In this document: positions 8,876 through 18,454 of the stretch, one piece after another | How positions within the stretch are numbered: position 1 is the first letter of the stretch | Layout: every line of letters begins with the position of its first letter | Source of the DNA: Tubiluchus corallicola | Lineage: Eukaryota > Priapulida > Priapulimorpha > Priapulimorphida > Tubiluchidae | Assembly: GCA_030141605.1 (NCBI GenBank) | Contig: JAQGDQ010001172.1 | Coordinates: 1-25,000 of the forward strand | DNA length: 25,000 nucleotides | Direction: 5' to 3' | Notes under the pieces: generated by a model | Databases searched by the model: none | Seen by the model: only the letters and a program-made list of their open reading frames with translations | What the model was told of the DNA's origin: nothing | Translations under genes and position numbers: made by a program

Positions 8876-9039
8876 AATGACGTCATTGGAAGAAAAATTG
8901 TCATTAGAAATGGGAGCGTCCAAGCATGAAATGATCGCGACTTTAAAGTGATTTTACTAATTACACGAGGCGCTTTTAGCAGTGTTATTACTAAATCCTC
9001 CTAACATTTTTCGCGAACATTGAAATAAGTCTAACTTTC
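8876..9039 (+). repeat. Dispersed repeat family G, copy 1
   Basis: This segment is the reverse complement of 13186-13343 with scattered differences. Shared words include GTCATTGGAAGAAAAA, ATTACACGAGGCGCTT (with one change in the other copy) and TATTACTAAATCC. Homology fades on both sides. Class is unknown, with no coding potential and no terminal repeats visible. Confidence 0.78.
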
Positions 9040-10259
9040 AGAAGTTTTGGTCTTTCCTTTAAAGATTTCCAGGAATATTTTCCTGACTCTAAACGTCAAT
9101 TATTATTTGCTTATTTCGAAGTCGCGTGCCTTTCTTATTCAGAAGAAATGAAGGTGAATTGCGAAAGTAAATTTCCTAGTAAGTACCTAATCAACACGGG
9201 AAATCTTCTTTGTTGTCGCTATCATAATAAAAATTGATGTGATTTTCGTTCAGGTATATTCCTGGAAAATTCCCAAGCGTGAAGTTAATCGTTCTCAATT
9301 TGAAATTTTCAAAGACAGCTTCTTGCTTCCAGCTGCAACTAATGCCTCAAGAGGTGTTACGTAATAACGTGGGTTGAAAAATGTGAAATCTTGATCAGAT
9401 TTCACAACTAGCGTGTCACGTGTTCCGCTAAAAACGTTTTCAGATCAAAATTGAAGAAAAGTGGGATTAACTCAACCTAACCCTGGAGAAACGAAACATA
9501 AACTATCTTCAAACTTTACGGCAACACATTTAAGGCGGCAGATAAGAAAACAAGTTTTTCGCTATTAAGCAACATGGGAATTCTTCGAATTGTTTTGCCT
9601 TAAGCTAGAAAAAGAGCTGTAAACATATGTTACACTCTTGTGCCTTCTAGTTTTTTATACGTATTTTAAATATTTGTTTGAAGGAGCACTACTGAATGAT
9701 AGATTGACGAATCAGGTTCAAGTTTTATTGTTTGAATGGTCTAGTACACAAATTGATAGTTTATGTGACAGTTTTTTAAGTTTCAAAGAAATTTTGTTTC
9801 ATTTTTGTGTGACTTGTATCACGTTCAATTTTTGCAACAGACCACAAACAGTTCCACTTTTGTGTCCTCTATATTTTAACGCACCACATGCAATTTCTTG
9901 CTGACATGATATTTTAGGACAGATATTTATACGAGCCATAATGTTTCTGAAAGAAATTTTGATATTTTACAGCTCCTTGTGCTTTTTGTGTCGTATGTTT
10001 TGTGCACATTGAATTTTTATCCGTACTTTCTCATTAAAGTTATTCCAATTAGCGTTATTCAGAGAATTAAGTCCTATTTTTCTGGGAACAAATCTTTATT
10101 AATGTTTTATGTTTTTCTAGTGATAACCGTGACGTAAACTGTTTGATTCCTTTACTGTTTTGCTCTGTATTGCACCGTATTACGTGCTTATACAATACTG
10201 GAAGTGGTCCTTTTAGAGCTGAAGATCAATTGACATTCAATTTAATGATTTTTTTATTT
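9040..10259. other. Long AT-rich stretch with one perfect hairpin
   Basis: No gene is recognised. The open frame at 9638-9904 is T-rich and lacks an ATG at its start, so I do not support it. A perfect hairpin at 9382-9406 is listed separately. Confidence 0.55.
9382..9406. repeat. Perfect hairpin, 10-bp stem and 5-base loop
   Basis: TGTGAAATCT at 9382-9391 pairs with AGATTTCACA at 9397-9406 around the loop TGATC. It is isolated and no surrounding repeat copy was found. Confidence 0.8.
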
Positions 10260-10344
10260 GGCTGATTTGCATTACAAAACATTGCAGCTATATACACAAT
10301 GATAATAATAATAATACGATAATAAAAACAGGTACAAATCAGCC
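10260..10344. repeat. Short inverted repeat enclosing an (ATA)n tract
   Basis: GGCTGATTTG at 10260-10269 and CAAATCAGCC at 10335-10344 are perfect inverted repeats around ATAATAATAATAATACGATAA-type sequence. Read on the minus strand, the sequence beyond it (10390-10345) runs into an ATT-rich tail, as in the 3' end of a retroposon. That is only suggestive. Confidence 0.5.
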
Positions 10345-10505
10345 TCGAGGAGAATAGGAGCGTGAGCTTTCGAGACTCACCTCAAGACTGCGCAAACACA
10401 TGCAGACAGAGAAATTCATACAAAATATCTCTAAGTTAAAACCATATTCAGTTACAAAAACAATTAATGATAATAATACAGACAAATGAGATTAGAGGTA
10501 CTGAA

Positions 10506-10565
10506 AAACGCCAATTCTCAGTACTTGGCGTTTGTAACTGACCCGTCAGGCAACGGGTTAGTAAC
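10506..10565. repeat. Two adjacent hairpins
   Basis: AAACGCCAA (10506-10514) pairs perfectly with TTGGCGTTT (10525-10533). Immediately next to it, GTAACTGACCCGT (10534-10546) pairs with ACGGGTTAGTAAC (10553-10565) with two mismatches. Back-to-back stems without spacing suggest a structured RNA or an element end, but nothing identifies it. Confidence 0.7.
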
Positions 10566-10644
10566 AAATCAAATATATACTTTTTAAAACCTTGTAATTG
10601 AAATTCTTTTGCCTAAGGAGGAATTTAAGCCCATTGTTCCGGCA

Positions 10645-10655
10645 TTTAATTTTTT
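10645..10655. repeat. Target-site duplication of copy 2 (11 bp, first)
   Basis: TTTAATTTTTT is repeated at 10806-10816. The sequence is of low complexity, so its weight is less than that of the 12-bp duplication at copy 1. Confidence 0.65.
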
Positions 10656-10805
10656 CATCATCATCATCATTACGTCTACTGTAAACACAGGGCAGGCATA
10701 ATTCTAAAATAGAAGAAATCCGCCCTCAAGACAGGTAAACATAGTAGTAATCCACCAAAAAAACCAGACGCTGCTATGCCAGTGGCTTGTCAGCACCATT
10801 TCCGG
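10656..10805 (-). mobile_element. Short SINE-like retroposon with (ATG)n tail, copy 2
   Basis: On the minus strand this reads CCGGAAATGGTGCTGACAAG at its 5' end and closes with a TGATGATGATGATGA tail, colinear with the copy at 4486-4644. The A-box-like TGGCATAGCAG is retained. An exact 11-bp duplication, TTTAATTTTTT, lies at 10645-10655 and 10806-10816. Because both copies start at the same 5' base (CGGAAATGG), the unit appears to be a complete short element rather than a randomly truncated LINE end. Confidence 0.78.
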
Positions 10806-10816
10806 TTTAATTTTTT

Positions 10817-11993
10817 AACATGCAAAAGTTTTTTACCAATAACGTAAAAACCGCTAAAACTATGAACTTCTAACTTTCTACTGCTAAAAGCCAACGTAAT
10901 GTAATATCACTCTTTGTATTTTCAATTTTGTAGTACAATTCTATATTTAATTGTTATTCCTGTTTTTGGATAAAAGTTCAATGACTGGGATCTGTGTATT
11001 TGTTATCTATAACGAATAAATACTATAATTTTATACTAAATAATTTTATTATCCATATTTGGCATATAATCGCAGAACGATACAGAGATCTCATAGGTGC
11101 CAAGATGGGCCAGCCTTTGAAGCAAACAACGTCAAAATCTTAGCCAAAGGACAAAATTACCGTCAAATTCCTGTCAATACTTGAAACATTACACATAAAA
11201 CGTACTGGGGCTAAGTTAAACAGCAAAGATGAGTACATGCACTCTTTACTGCAGAAGTGCACTCGAGCTTGTACAACACCAACAGTGCATTGTGGGTTGT
11301 GGAATTCAGCAACAAAATGGCAGCTCCCTGATATTGACAGTTCTGCCACTACTAACATATTGGTTTGTTTGTTTGTTTGTGGAGTGTTACGTAGTTTCAT
11401 ACCAATCAAGATATGTAGTCTGTAAAGTAAATTGTTAAATTACCTATATAATGTTATATCATATATCTTTTGGCTATTAACTACTGAATTGTATTTCGAT
11501 GTTGTTTCTAAATTCTGGTAAATTTCTTTGTTTTAAATGCCTTGCTAATGAACAATTTTGCTAGAAGCCGGTCAGTAATAAAGTCCATGTTGATGTAAAA
11601 AACTTTATGCAACACATTTTGTCATAAGCCTACATAAAAGATAGAATAGATAGATAGAAGGGTAAACAATAAATTTCTGTCTATTCTATTATATCGGTCT
11701 ACTTGCATGTTATATGAAGATTACACCTTCAACATCTTATAACTGAATCAATAATCTTATCGTTCAAGTTGATGAGCAGTAAATATTGTGCGTGGCTTCG
11801 CTAACCTTTGTGGAAATATTATTAATAGTGTAAATAGAGGAACGCAGGGAGGGACGGTCCGTTGGGATTACAGATCTCTTAAGAAGGTTACATTCAGCTG
11901 AAGCGAGGTTCTTCAATATTAGAGCATACTGATTCTTATTTAGAGGTTAATAGTTTATGAAGCAGACAATCTTTAGTGCTGGCAGTCAATAGC
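10817..11993. other. Intergenic stretch with a possible promoter-like patch
   Basis: No gene is confirmed. At 11286-11296 TGCATTGTGGG matches the core of the ZNF143/Staf site, and 11314-11324 (AAAATGGCAGC) resembles a YY1 site, a pairing seen at many TATA-less animal promoters. A (GTTT)n run follows at about 11362-11382. Overlapping open frames of 62-89 codons exist on both strands here (11140-11438), none with recognisable domains. Confidence 0.4.
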
Positions 11994-11995
11994 GT

Positions 11996-12500
11996 TTAAA
12001 GGAAAACCGGACACAATTTTAGCTGTAGCTCAGTACATTCTACTCTATAAACTGATATTTTTTTGAAAATGAATTTACCATATTATTGTAAAATAGTGAA
12101 AGAATTGTTGCCACATTACCACACAAATGTAATTGCGTGCTTAAGTTCCACTCTGTTACATGCATTCGGTAATAAGATCTCGAAAACGTGTTGCACAAAA
12201 ATCAGGTACTCTACCTTCCAGTTCAGAGGTGTTTAGTTGTGACGTAATGCACAGGTTTAAGAGCTTATGCTAGAGGACAGTGGCAAACTTGAAATTTGGA
12301 TTTTAAACTTAACTGTTTTTGTTAAATTTCACTGTTAAACTTAAACTTAACCTAATTTTTATATCACACTGAATGTTGTACAGTAGCGCTGTACTTCAGT
12401 TTTCGCTTTCGCAGATACGTGCAATGCTCTATTGTAAACTCATGTTATGTTCAATTGTGATGTCAGTAACGGCTCGTCAACCATCAATTTGAAGCAATGC
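11996..12500 (-). mobile_element. TTAA-flanked MITE family, copy D (diverged)
   Basis: On the plus strand it begins TTAA then AGGAAAACCGGACAC, the family's right terminal inverted repeat. It continues with the family's TGTTACATGCATT-type, GTGTTTAGTTGTGA and TCGCTTTCGCAGA-type blocks in the order expected for the minus orientation. Similarity fades past about 12500, so the left terminus is lost or too diverged. Several small insertions relative to copy F mark it as an older copy. Confidence 0.72.
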
Positions 12501-13185
12501 CATCACCACGTTACGGTCATCACAAATGCATCATCTTTAATTAAAAGTGCTTATTACATTAATTAAAAGGATTAACATTTAGGTGACACTAAATAACTTT
12601 AACAACGTTTCACTGTTGTTTTTATGAGTCTCTGAATCTTCCAATGAAACACTGAATTTACTAAGGAGCTTTTTAATGTCATAAACTTTTAAATGCTGTT
12701 ATCAAGTTTTACGTTGCTCCCAAATTTCAACATGAGCACAGAATTCCGTTTAAAGCAGCACCAAAAAAATCTCATGATGTTTTGCTTATTCGTAGAATTC
12801 ATTCACATTAAATCCGAAATTCAAGACTTATTAAATTTAGCAGGCATAATATACTTAACCAAGGATGACAAAGGAAATTTCCATTACGACTTCCCCTGAG
12901 ATGAAGTAATGCGACGCAAATGAAGTTCTTGATAAGACGTTTAGACAGGAGATGGAGTTGGGAAATATACACAGTTGCATTATGCTGCATTATGTTACTG
13001 GAACAATACAGAAGTATTTTAGTAGGCTTAGTATTTTAAACATTTAGAAACTGGACTGTACACATGTCTGGTGATTTTTATATCTTCACCAACTATGTTT
13101 CCTATGCAAGTAGAAACATTATTTTGATGTAGGTATAAAAGTACACTTCCGGCCTATTTTGGCAATGATGGGTTAAAGCTATCTG
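12501..13185. other. AT-rich stretch, one weak small open frame
   Basis: A 55-codon frame starts at an ATG at 12732 and stops at 12899. It ends in an acidic/aromatic stretch (DDKGNFHYDFP). There is no family match that I recognise and no neighbouring exon, so it stays hypothetical. The remainder shows no feature. Confidence 0.3.
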
Positions 13186-13343
13186 GAAAGTTAGGCTTAT
13201 TTCTATGTTAACAAATGTTAGAGGGATTTAGTAATAAAACTGTGGTAAGCGCCTCGTGTAACTAGTAAACCCCTTAAAGTTGCGATCACTTCATGCTTGG
13301 GCACTCCCAATTTCAATGCCCCTTTTTCTTCCAATGACGTAGT
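13186..13343 (-). repeat. Dispersed repeat family G, copy 2
   Basis: This is the reverse complement of 8876-9039, sharing AGCGCCTCGTGTAA, CACTTCATGCTTGG (one change) and TTCTTCCAATGACGT. The CRE-like octamer of copy 1 is mutated here to TGACGTAG. Confidence 0.78.
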
Positions 13344-13692
13344 TAAGATAAGTTTACATTTTTACGATTGCGTATGTTTTATGGCATTGCTCTTATTATT
13401 TTACTGCGTTTTTATTATTTTTCCTTTTTTTGTCATATACAATGTACTTTCAGTCAATCAACGTGAAATGATTATATATATTACGAATTAATTTTTTAGT
13501 AATTTTGGTGATCTTTTATTTGTAAGATGCATTTGATCATCACGTAAAATGCATTAAAATATTAAATAAATTATTGTTGTTTTAATTAAGCAACTGCGTA
13601 TTTGTGCGCGCAGATCTGTAGCATATCGTCGCATTCAAGTTTGCAACTTTGAAATATTTTTCTTATTAACGACAAAGTCATGTAAAACTAGT
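13344..13692. other. AT-rich stretch, nothing recognised
   Basis: No coding, repeat or RNA signal was seen. The open frame at 13297-13491 is hydrophobic by composition and overlaps repeat copy 2. Confidence 0.55.
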
Positions 13693-13986
13693 TTAGTTTA
13701 TAGATAAATTTTTCGTTCTGTCCCTATGTCTAACCGGCTCGTCTTTGACGCTGTGTTTGACAACTGTCAAAATTTTGACAAATTGGCGACCATTGACGAC
13801 GTCTTGTAGATGATTCTTCAAGTCTCACGCGTGATGAACAGGTACAAGTTTCATTAACTGTTTCCAGTCAGTAACACGACCGCCATGATGTTTCTCACTT
13901 GCGACAACATCGCCATACTTATTGAAAACAAGGGCGGACTTCTCTTCGCCCGTGACGCACCGCAACGACTCGTTGATACTAACAGC
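13693..13986 (-). pseudogene. Possible decayed coding exon in a GC-richer block
   Basis: On the minus strand, about 98 codons run between stops with a single internal TGA (13827-13825). The first part contains EEKSALVFNKYGDVVASE and GGRVTDWKQLMKLVP, a soluble, mixed-charge composition unlike the Leu/Phe-rich frames of random AT-rich DNA. A donor-like GC|GTGAGA sits right at the TGA and an acceptor-like CTAG|GCT at 13988-13986, so an exon of 158 bases (13829-13986) is possible. The plus strand is also open here (about 13867-13998, with TGTTTCCAG acceptor and a MMFLTCDNIAILIENKGG segment). I cannot decide the strand and recognise no family. Confidence 0.28.
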
Positions 13987-14349
13987 CTAGATCTATAGAA
14001 GCAAGACTACCTAGCTTTGAACTTGGCACAAATTTTCGTATATAGCTAAAAAACAGCTAGAGAGAGAAAGAATGTTTTTGTCGCAGGCGTCTGGCGCTCA
14101 TCTATGGGTAAGCCACAGTGTGTAAACATTGTGGAAATTAGACACTTGTCAAAATCGCAATATACTTATAGTTTGCTCTTGCCAATAGCTTCTCTTTCTG
14201 TCACTCTATACAAGGTGGATCTGCTGACAGTGTTGGTTCATGGGGGCTGATGCTAAGCAAATCCTACACACAGGAAAGCAAGCCAAAGTCTTTTATGAAA
14301 TTGACTGAAATAACAAAGCACTGAGACTGAAGAAAACATTTCTACTCTG

Positions 14350-14460
14350 TGGTGACGGCGATTACAGCGACGGTGATGATGACGATTATATCAGCACAAC
14401 ACTGTGGCGGTGGTGACGGCGATTACGGCGATGTGATGATGACGATTATATCAGCACAGC
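14350..14460 (+). repeat. Tandem duplication, two units of about 60 bp
   Basis: GGTGACGGCGATTAC starts both units (14351 and 14412) and GATTATATCAGCACA ends both (14384 and 14444). The units differ by a few bases and a one-base indel. Confidence 0.88.
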
Positions 14461-14561
14461 TGCTGGAATGAAGATAATTGTAACTGAAAGAGGCCGACGC
14501 CCAAAAAGAAGTAGTACTGTCGCATTGATACAAAAAAGAATGATACAGTAATGGTAATATG

Positions 14562-14763
14562 GACATAGACGTAGACGTAGACATAGACATAGACATAGAC
14601 ATAGACACTGACATAGACATAGACATAGACATAGACATAGACATAGACATAGACATAGACATAGACATAGACATAGACATAGACATAGACATAGACATAG
14701 ACATAGACATAGACATAGACATAGACATAGACATAGACATAGACATAGACACAGACACAGACA
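14562..14763 (+). repeat. (GACATA)n hexanucleotide array
   Basis: About 33 units of a six-base repeat lie here, with variants GACGTA at the start, GACACA at the end and one GACACT near 14605. Because six is a multiple of three, both strands stay open: Asp-Ile repeats on plus, Met-Ser repeats on minus. Those frames are artefacts of the array. Confidence 0.97.
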
Positions 14764-15200
14764 TTTTTATTTATCTCCTAATTAATACCAGAATTACAAG
14801 ATAAACAAGTGTTAAAGTTAATTAACAATTGCGATAAAAAATATGAAAAAGAAAATGTCAGGGAATGCAGGAAAAAGGGCAGCGAAGGACCAATTGGTCA
14901 TTAAAGTCAGCTACCCTTAACAGATTAAAATAAATTATAAAAAGGTTTCATAGTATGTATTATTGCTGTATTATTATTATATAGAGTAAAAGAAAAATCA
15001 CCTTTACTGAAAAATCTAGCAGGCCAAAATTACAGTATGAAAGACGAAATAACTAAATGGAATGCATTGTGAGGAAACAATGTAATAAGATGGAGATATG
15101 CAATGGTACTGAAAAATCTGTAAATTATATAAATAACTGATCAAACTATAAAACAAGGGAACTAAATCAGATCAAACCAAAGAAGAAAATAAATTGTAAT
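14764..15200. other. AT-rich stretch, nothing recognised
   Basis: No feature could be supported. Confidence 0.55.
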
Positions 15201-15306
15201 TGGTTATCACAACAGTCGCAGTCGCAGTCACAGCAACAACAACTACAACTACAACAACTGCAATAGCCACGACAGCAGCAACTACAACAACGATAAAAAC
15301 GGCAAC
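15201..15306 (+). repeat. Degenerate CAA/ACT/GCA trinucleotide repeat
   Basis: The tract starts with GTCGCAGTCGCAGTCACAG and continues with ACAACTACAACTACAACAA-type units. It generates Thr/Ala-rich (plus) and Val-rich (minus) frames of about 80 codons, which are not genes. Confidence 0.85.
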
Positions 15307-15309
15307 TTG

Positions 15310-16902
15310 TTTGCTTGTATGTTCATTTGTTTTCATTCTCAAGCCGTTTTGTCTCGCTGAACTTTTTGTGCTTTTTATTAAGTACCTAAATTTTGGTACG
15401 GAGATACACTGTAGACTATCAAGCACCAACTAAGAGTTTCGACTAAAAGAAACCCAACTAAGATAGCCTATTATGCACTAATTAGGCATTTACAAACTTT
15501 AGCCAAATAGGCAATGATTAAGCAGACCTGAAGAAAAGAAATTGACAGAGTAAGTAACAAACAGCTAAGCGTTTGAAAATAAAGTTAAATGAATTGAACT
15601 GCTTTGTACATTAAGAGAAAGCTTATTAGGGTACATAGATAAACTTTTTTTATTACTAGGTCCCAGTTATTTGTAGCTCTGGTCACAATGCTGAAATTAC
15701 TAAAATCAGCTTTGTGGTCAGAGGCACAAACATGGTCATTAATGCTGTATTGACGAGAATTTTTACATTTTTTGCCAGTTCTAGACAAAATACTTTCTCA
15801 TTTAATTACAGCTAAATCGAGGCACACGCACGTTTGCAGTAGAACACATGGAAGTTGTTTCCGCTAACATAAACATAATGTAAACAGTTGCTGTCCCACG
15901 GTTCTCCACTCCAGGTCAAGTTTAGCGAAATATCTACGACACGCGTACGATTAGGCTAACAATAGTCGACAGTGTGTCCGCCCTTGAGAAGAACGACATC
16001 AAAAAGACAGCGCTTTCAATGGGTTGTCATTCTTCTCTTTGTTATCTGAATGCGGAATTGCTCATCAAACCGTTTGAAGCAATCAAATTAAACGCAAATA
16101 TTAATCGTTGTCTGTTGATTAAAAAGTAATTTGTTTGGCTTCGCGGCTTCATCCGTTGCTATAGTTACCAGTGCAAAGGGTTAAACTTTACTGCTTCGAG
16201 GAAAACGACTCGAGCCCACGTAAGGGTTAATTAACATATTTTTTATAGCGAAAAATAGAATAAATTAACATTCTACCTGCTGGCTTTGTGCTTTCCCTTA
16301 CAAAAAACGCCATACAAAGCTGGATAGTTTCACAGAAGGAACTGCAGCGGAGGAGGGGATGCCTTTAGAGAATAAATGTAGCAAAAATGATTGCTGCAAT
16401 ATTAAGGCTACGTACAATAACAAAGTGAAAACGGTTTAGAGGCCAAGTACATTACTTCCATTGTTAACTTTTAGCTATGTATATGTAGGGTAAACCGGGC
16501 TAATCTCAGACAATGTATTCCTTAAATTCATTAAGTTTGCATGAATCTTCTTTTTTTTCCTTTTATTGTTAATAATGCTACACCACATCTTTAGAAAAGC
16601 ATTTTCACCATTTTGTCCGATATTAGCCTATTTATGTATATATTGAGACTGAGACTAGCAGGCGGACCAGACGGAAAACAGAATATGTCAATTTTGTGAT
16701 TTGAATACTGTTTTTAAACTCTTAATCATGCTGTGCTAGAACGTGTCGAAACTAAATATATCGGCTATGTTCAAGATGTCAGTTATTTTTACACAACTCA
16801 CTCACTAGAAATGAAGCCAAATATATATATATATACAAAACACGTGACAAGCGAGACGCATCATTACATAAAATAGAATTGTATTACGTCATCCCTGAAT
16901 AT
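15310..16902. other. Long stretch without a confirmed gene
   Basis: The segment 15925-16128 (plus) holds a stop-free run of about 68 codons with no ATG near its start (contains SALEKNDIKKTALSMG). It is somewhat more GC-rich than its flanks, but I recognise no family. An (AT)n run of 15 bases lies at 16821-16835. Nothing else is identified. Confidence 0.45.
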
Positions 16903-17283
16903 TTACAAAAGTTGAGGATTAATTAAAAGATTATTATTTCCGCAAAATTTATCAAATTTATATAAATATTTGACTTTATTAATTGTGAGTGGTGTCAAAA
17001 AAGATTTGATAGCTTGAATATAGTCGGTACATTTAGCTTCGGGACATCCTAACACCGCGTGTTTAAGAGTTTGAATAGCATTCAAATCACGATATTGACT
17101 TATTCTGTTTTTTCGTCTGATCTACCTGTCAGTCTCAATTCGTAGGTGGTAGTTCCCTAATCTGAATCTTGAAATGTTTATCCTGCAATATTCAGTACGA
17201 ATGCTGTAATCATAAGGTAAGGAGGGTTTGGTCAGCTCGGTGTTTATGCTACAATAAAAACACACTTTTCGAGTCTGCGCCAT
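16903..17283 (-). pseudogene. LINE C-terminal remnant (minus strand)
   Basis: The frame opens at an ATG (17283-17281) and reads through RINISRFRLGNYHLRIETDR, a TAG, then IQTLKHAVLGCPEAKCTDYI, ending at TAA near 16903. The order FR-x-G-x-x-L-x-I-E-x-x-R, a gap, then H-x-x-x-x-CP matches the zinc-binding-like segment at the C-terminus of many animal LINE polyproteins (usually S-x-FR-x-G-x-H-x-L-x-IE-x-GR ... C-x-x-C ... E-D-E-x-H-x-L-x-x-CP). The central C-x-x-C and E-D-E residues are lost and an in-frame stop is present, so this is a dead fragment. It is a different segment from that at 4251-4794 and may belong to another LINE family. Confidence 0.55.
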
Positions 17284-17823
17284 TTCTTAATGCAAGAAGT
17301 CGTTGGCGGGCATCATCTATGTATTAATTATCAAGAGTAGTCTTCAATTTGCTGTCAGTACTAAAATTTCGAAACTAATTATTCTCGTAATGTTGCTACG
17401 TTTACGTTTAATCCTATACGTTTATGCTTATTTCGTTTAGAAATGTTTTTGCAACATTTTAGTTCCATCCTGTACATACACGATTAGCTTACTGCATAAT
17501 CAGCTATTTTTCAAATCATTGCCAATGACGCAAGATGCGTTTGTAAGAAGATTATTGCCTATCTGTAATCAACTTGATATGTTTCATTGGTAATAAATAT
17601 CCCGATACAGAATTATTTTGCACAGTGCAAATTGCAGATAAGTTCAATTGAAAGATATTATTGTCTAAGTTATTTATTGTGTTCATTTGTCAGTAAAATG
17701 AAACGCAAAAGCGGATATATTTTCCGCTTACGTATTTCCTGCGCGAAAATTATCGGTGGTTAAAAAACACTACGCGGAAAATGCGCGCATTATTGTTATT
17801 GTTGGATAGGTAGCATTAGTTGT
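17284..17823. other. AT-rich stretch, nothing recognised
   Basis: No coding or repeat feature was supported. Confidence 0.5.
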
Positions 17824-18000
17824 TGGTAGCTCAGTGATAACAGAGTGATAAGCTTTGAATTTCTGAATAAAATTGGTAGCTTGACATGTAGCGGGGTGTG
17901 ACTACTTGACTTTGACATTTCTTACATAAAACGTGGCACAGTAATCTCAGCCATGGCTGGACGTTGTCCGGTCTTGATTTAATTATCAAATAAAAAAGCA
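17824..18000 (+). mobile_element. Possible decayed tRNA-derived SINE head
   Basis: GGTAGCTCAGTGATA at 17825-17839 matches the D-arm/A-box region of ordinary tRNAs (TRGCNNAGYGG, 10 of 11). No convincing B box follows at the expected distance, and the 3' part (to about 18000) is only A/T-rich. Chance is possible. Confidence 0.2.
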
Positions 18001-18040
18001 GTGATATAATGTATATTGTTATAAGTAACACTGATAAAAT

Positions 18041-18454
18041 TTTACTAGCTAAACACCAGTACAGCCACAGATATCACAGTTAGTTGAATGCAAACAAATT
18101 TATTGGCCCAAAAACCATGAACAACTAGTATAATGCTCGCTAAACGTTTTGGCAGCAACATTTGTCATCACCATTGTAATCCCTAATAAAATTAATTGTT
18201 AGATGAATGTTGCTTGTATTGTTATTACTACTGTTGTTAAGGAATTGTTCTTTTTGGAAATAATAAGTGTGCTAATTATGGCCAATTGTTCTCCACATTT
18301 TCTCTGTTTTATAGGTTACACTGCCAATGGCATATGTTGTTGCCGAAGCGTTTATCGAGCATTATACTAGTTGTTCATGGTTTATGGGCCAATAAATTCG
18401 TTTGGATTCAAGCAACCGTGATATTTGTGGCTGCTTGGTGTATATGACTAAAAT
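18041..18454. repeat. Diverged inverted repeat of about 410 bp
   Basis: The left arm (about 18041-18181) is the reverse complement of the right arm (about 18314-18454), with positions summing to about 36495. The best block is ACTAGTATAATGCTCG (18124-18139), exactly mirrored at 18356-18371. Shared words continue outward (TTTATTGGCCCA, with its partner TGGGCCAATAAA) and inward (GGCAGCAACAT-type). Identity is about 75-80 % by eye. A 132-bp unpaired centre separates the arms. It could be an old MITE with long terminal inverted repeats or a foldback element; no target duplication is obvious. Confidence 0.82.

Noticed and set aside
13825-13827. TGA read as selenocysteine in the minus-strand frame at 13693-13986
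   Set aside because: I see no SECIS-like structure and no selenoprotein motif; a donor site or a decayed stop explains it more simply.
14423-14804. Asp-Ile repeat protein (plus) and Met-Ser repeat protein (minus)
   Set aside because: Both come from the (GACATA)n array, which cannot contain stops in these frames.
15172-15433. Thr/Ala-rich and Val-rich frames on the two strands
   Set aside because: They come from the degenerate trinucleotide repeat at 15201-15306, with no independent coding evidence.
15925-16128. Stop-free run of about 68 codons (plus)
   Set aside because: There is no ATG, no recognised domain and no clear splice sites; a run of this length is expected somewhere in 25 kb by chance.
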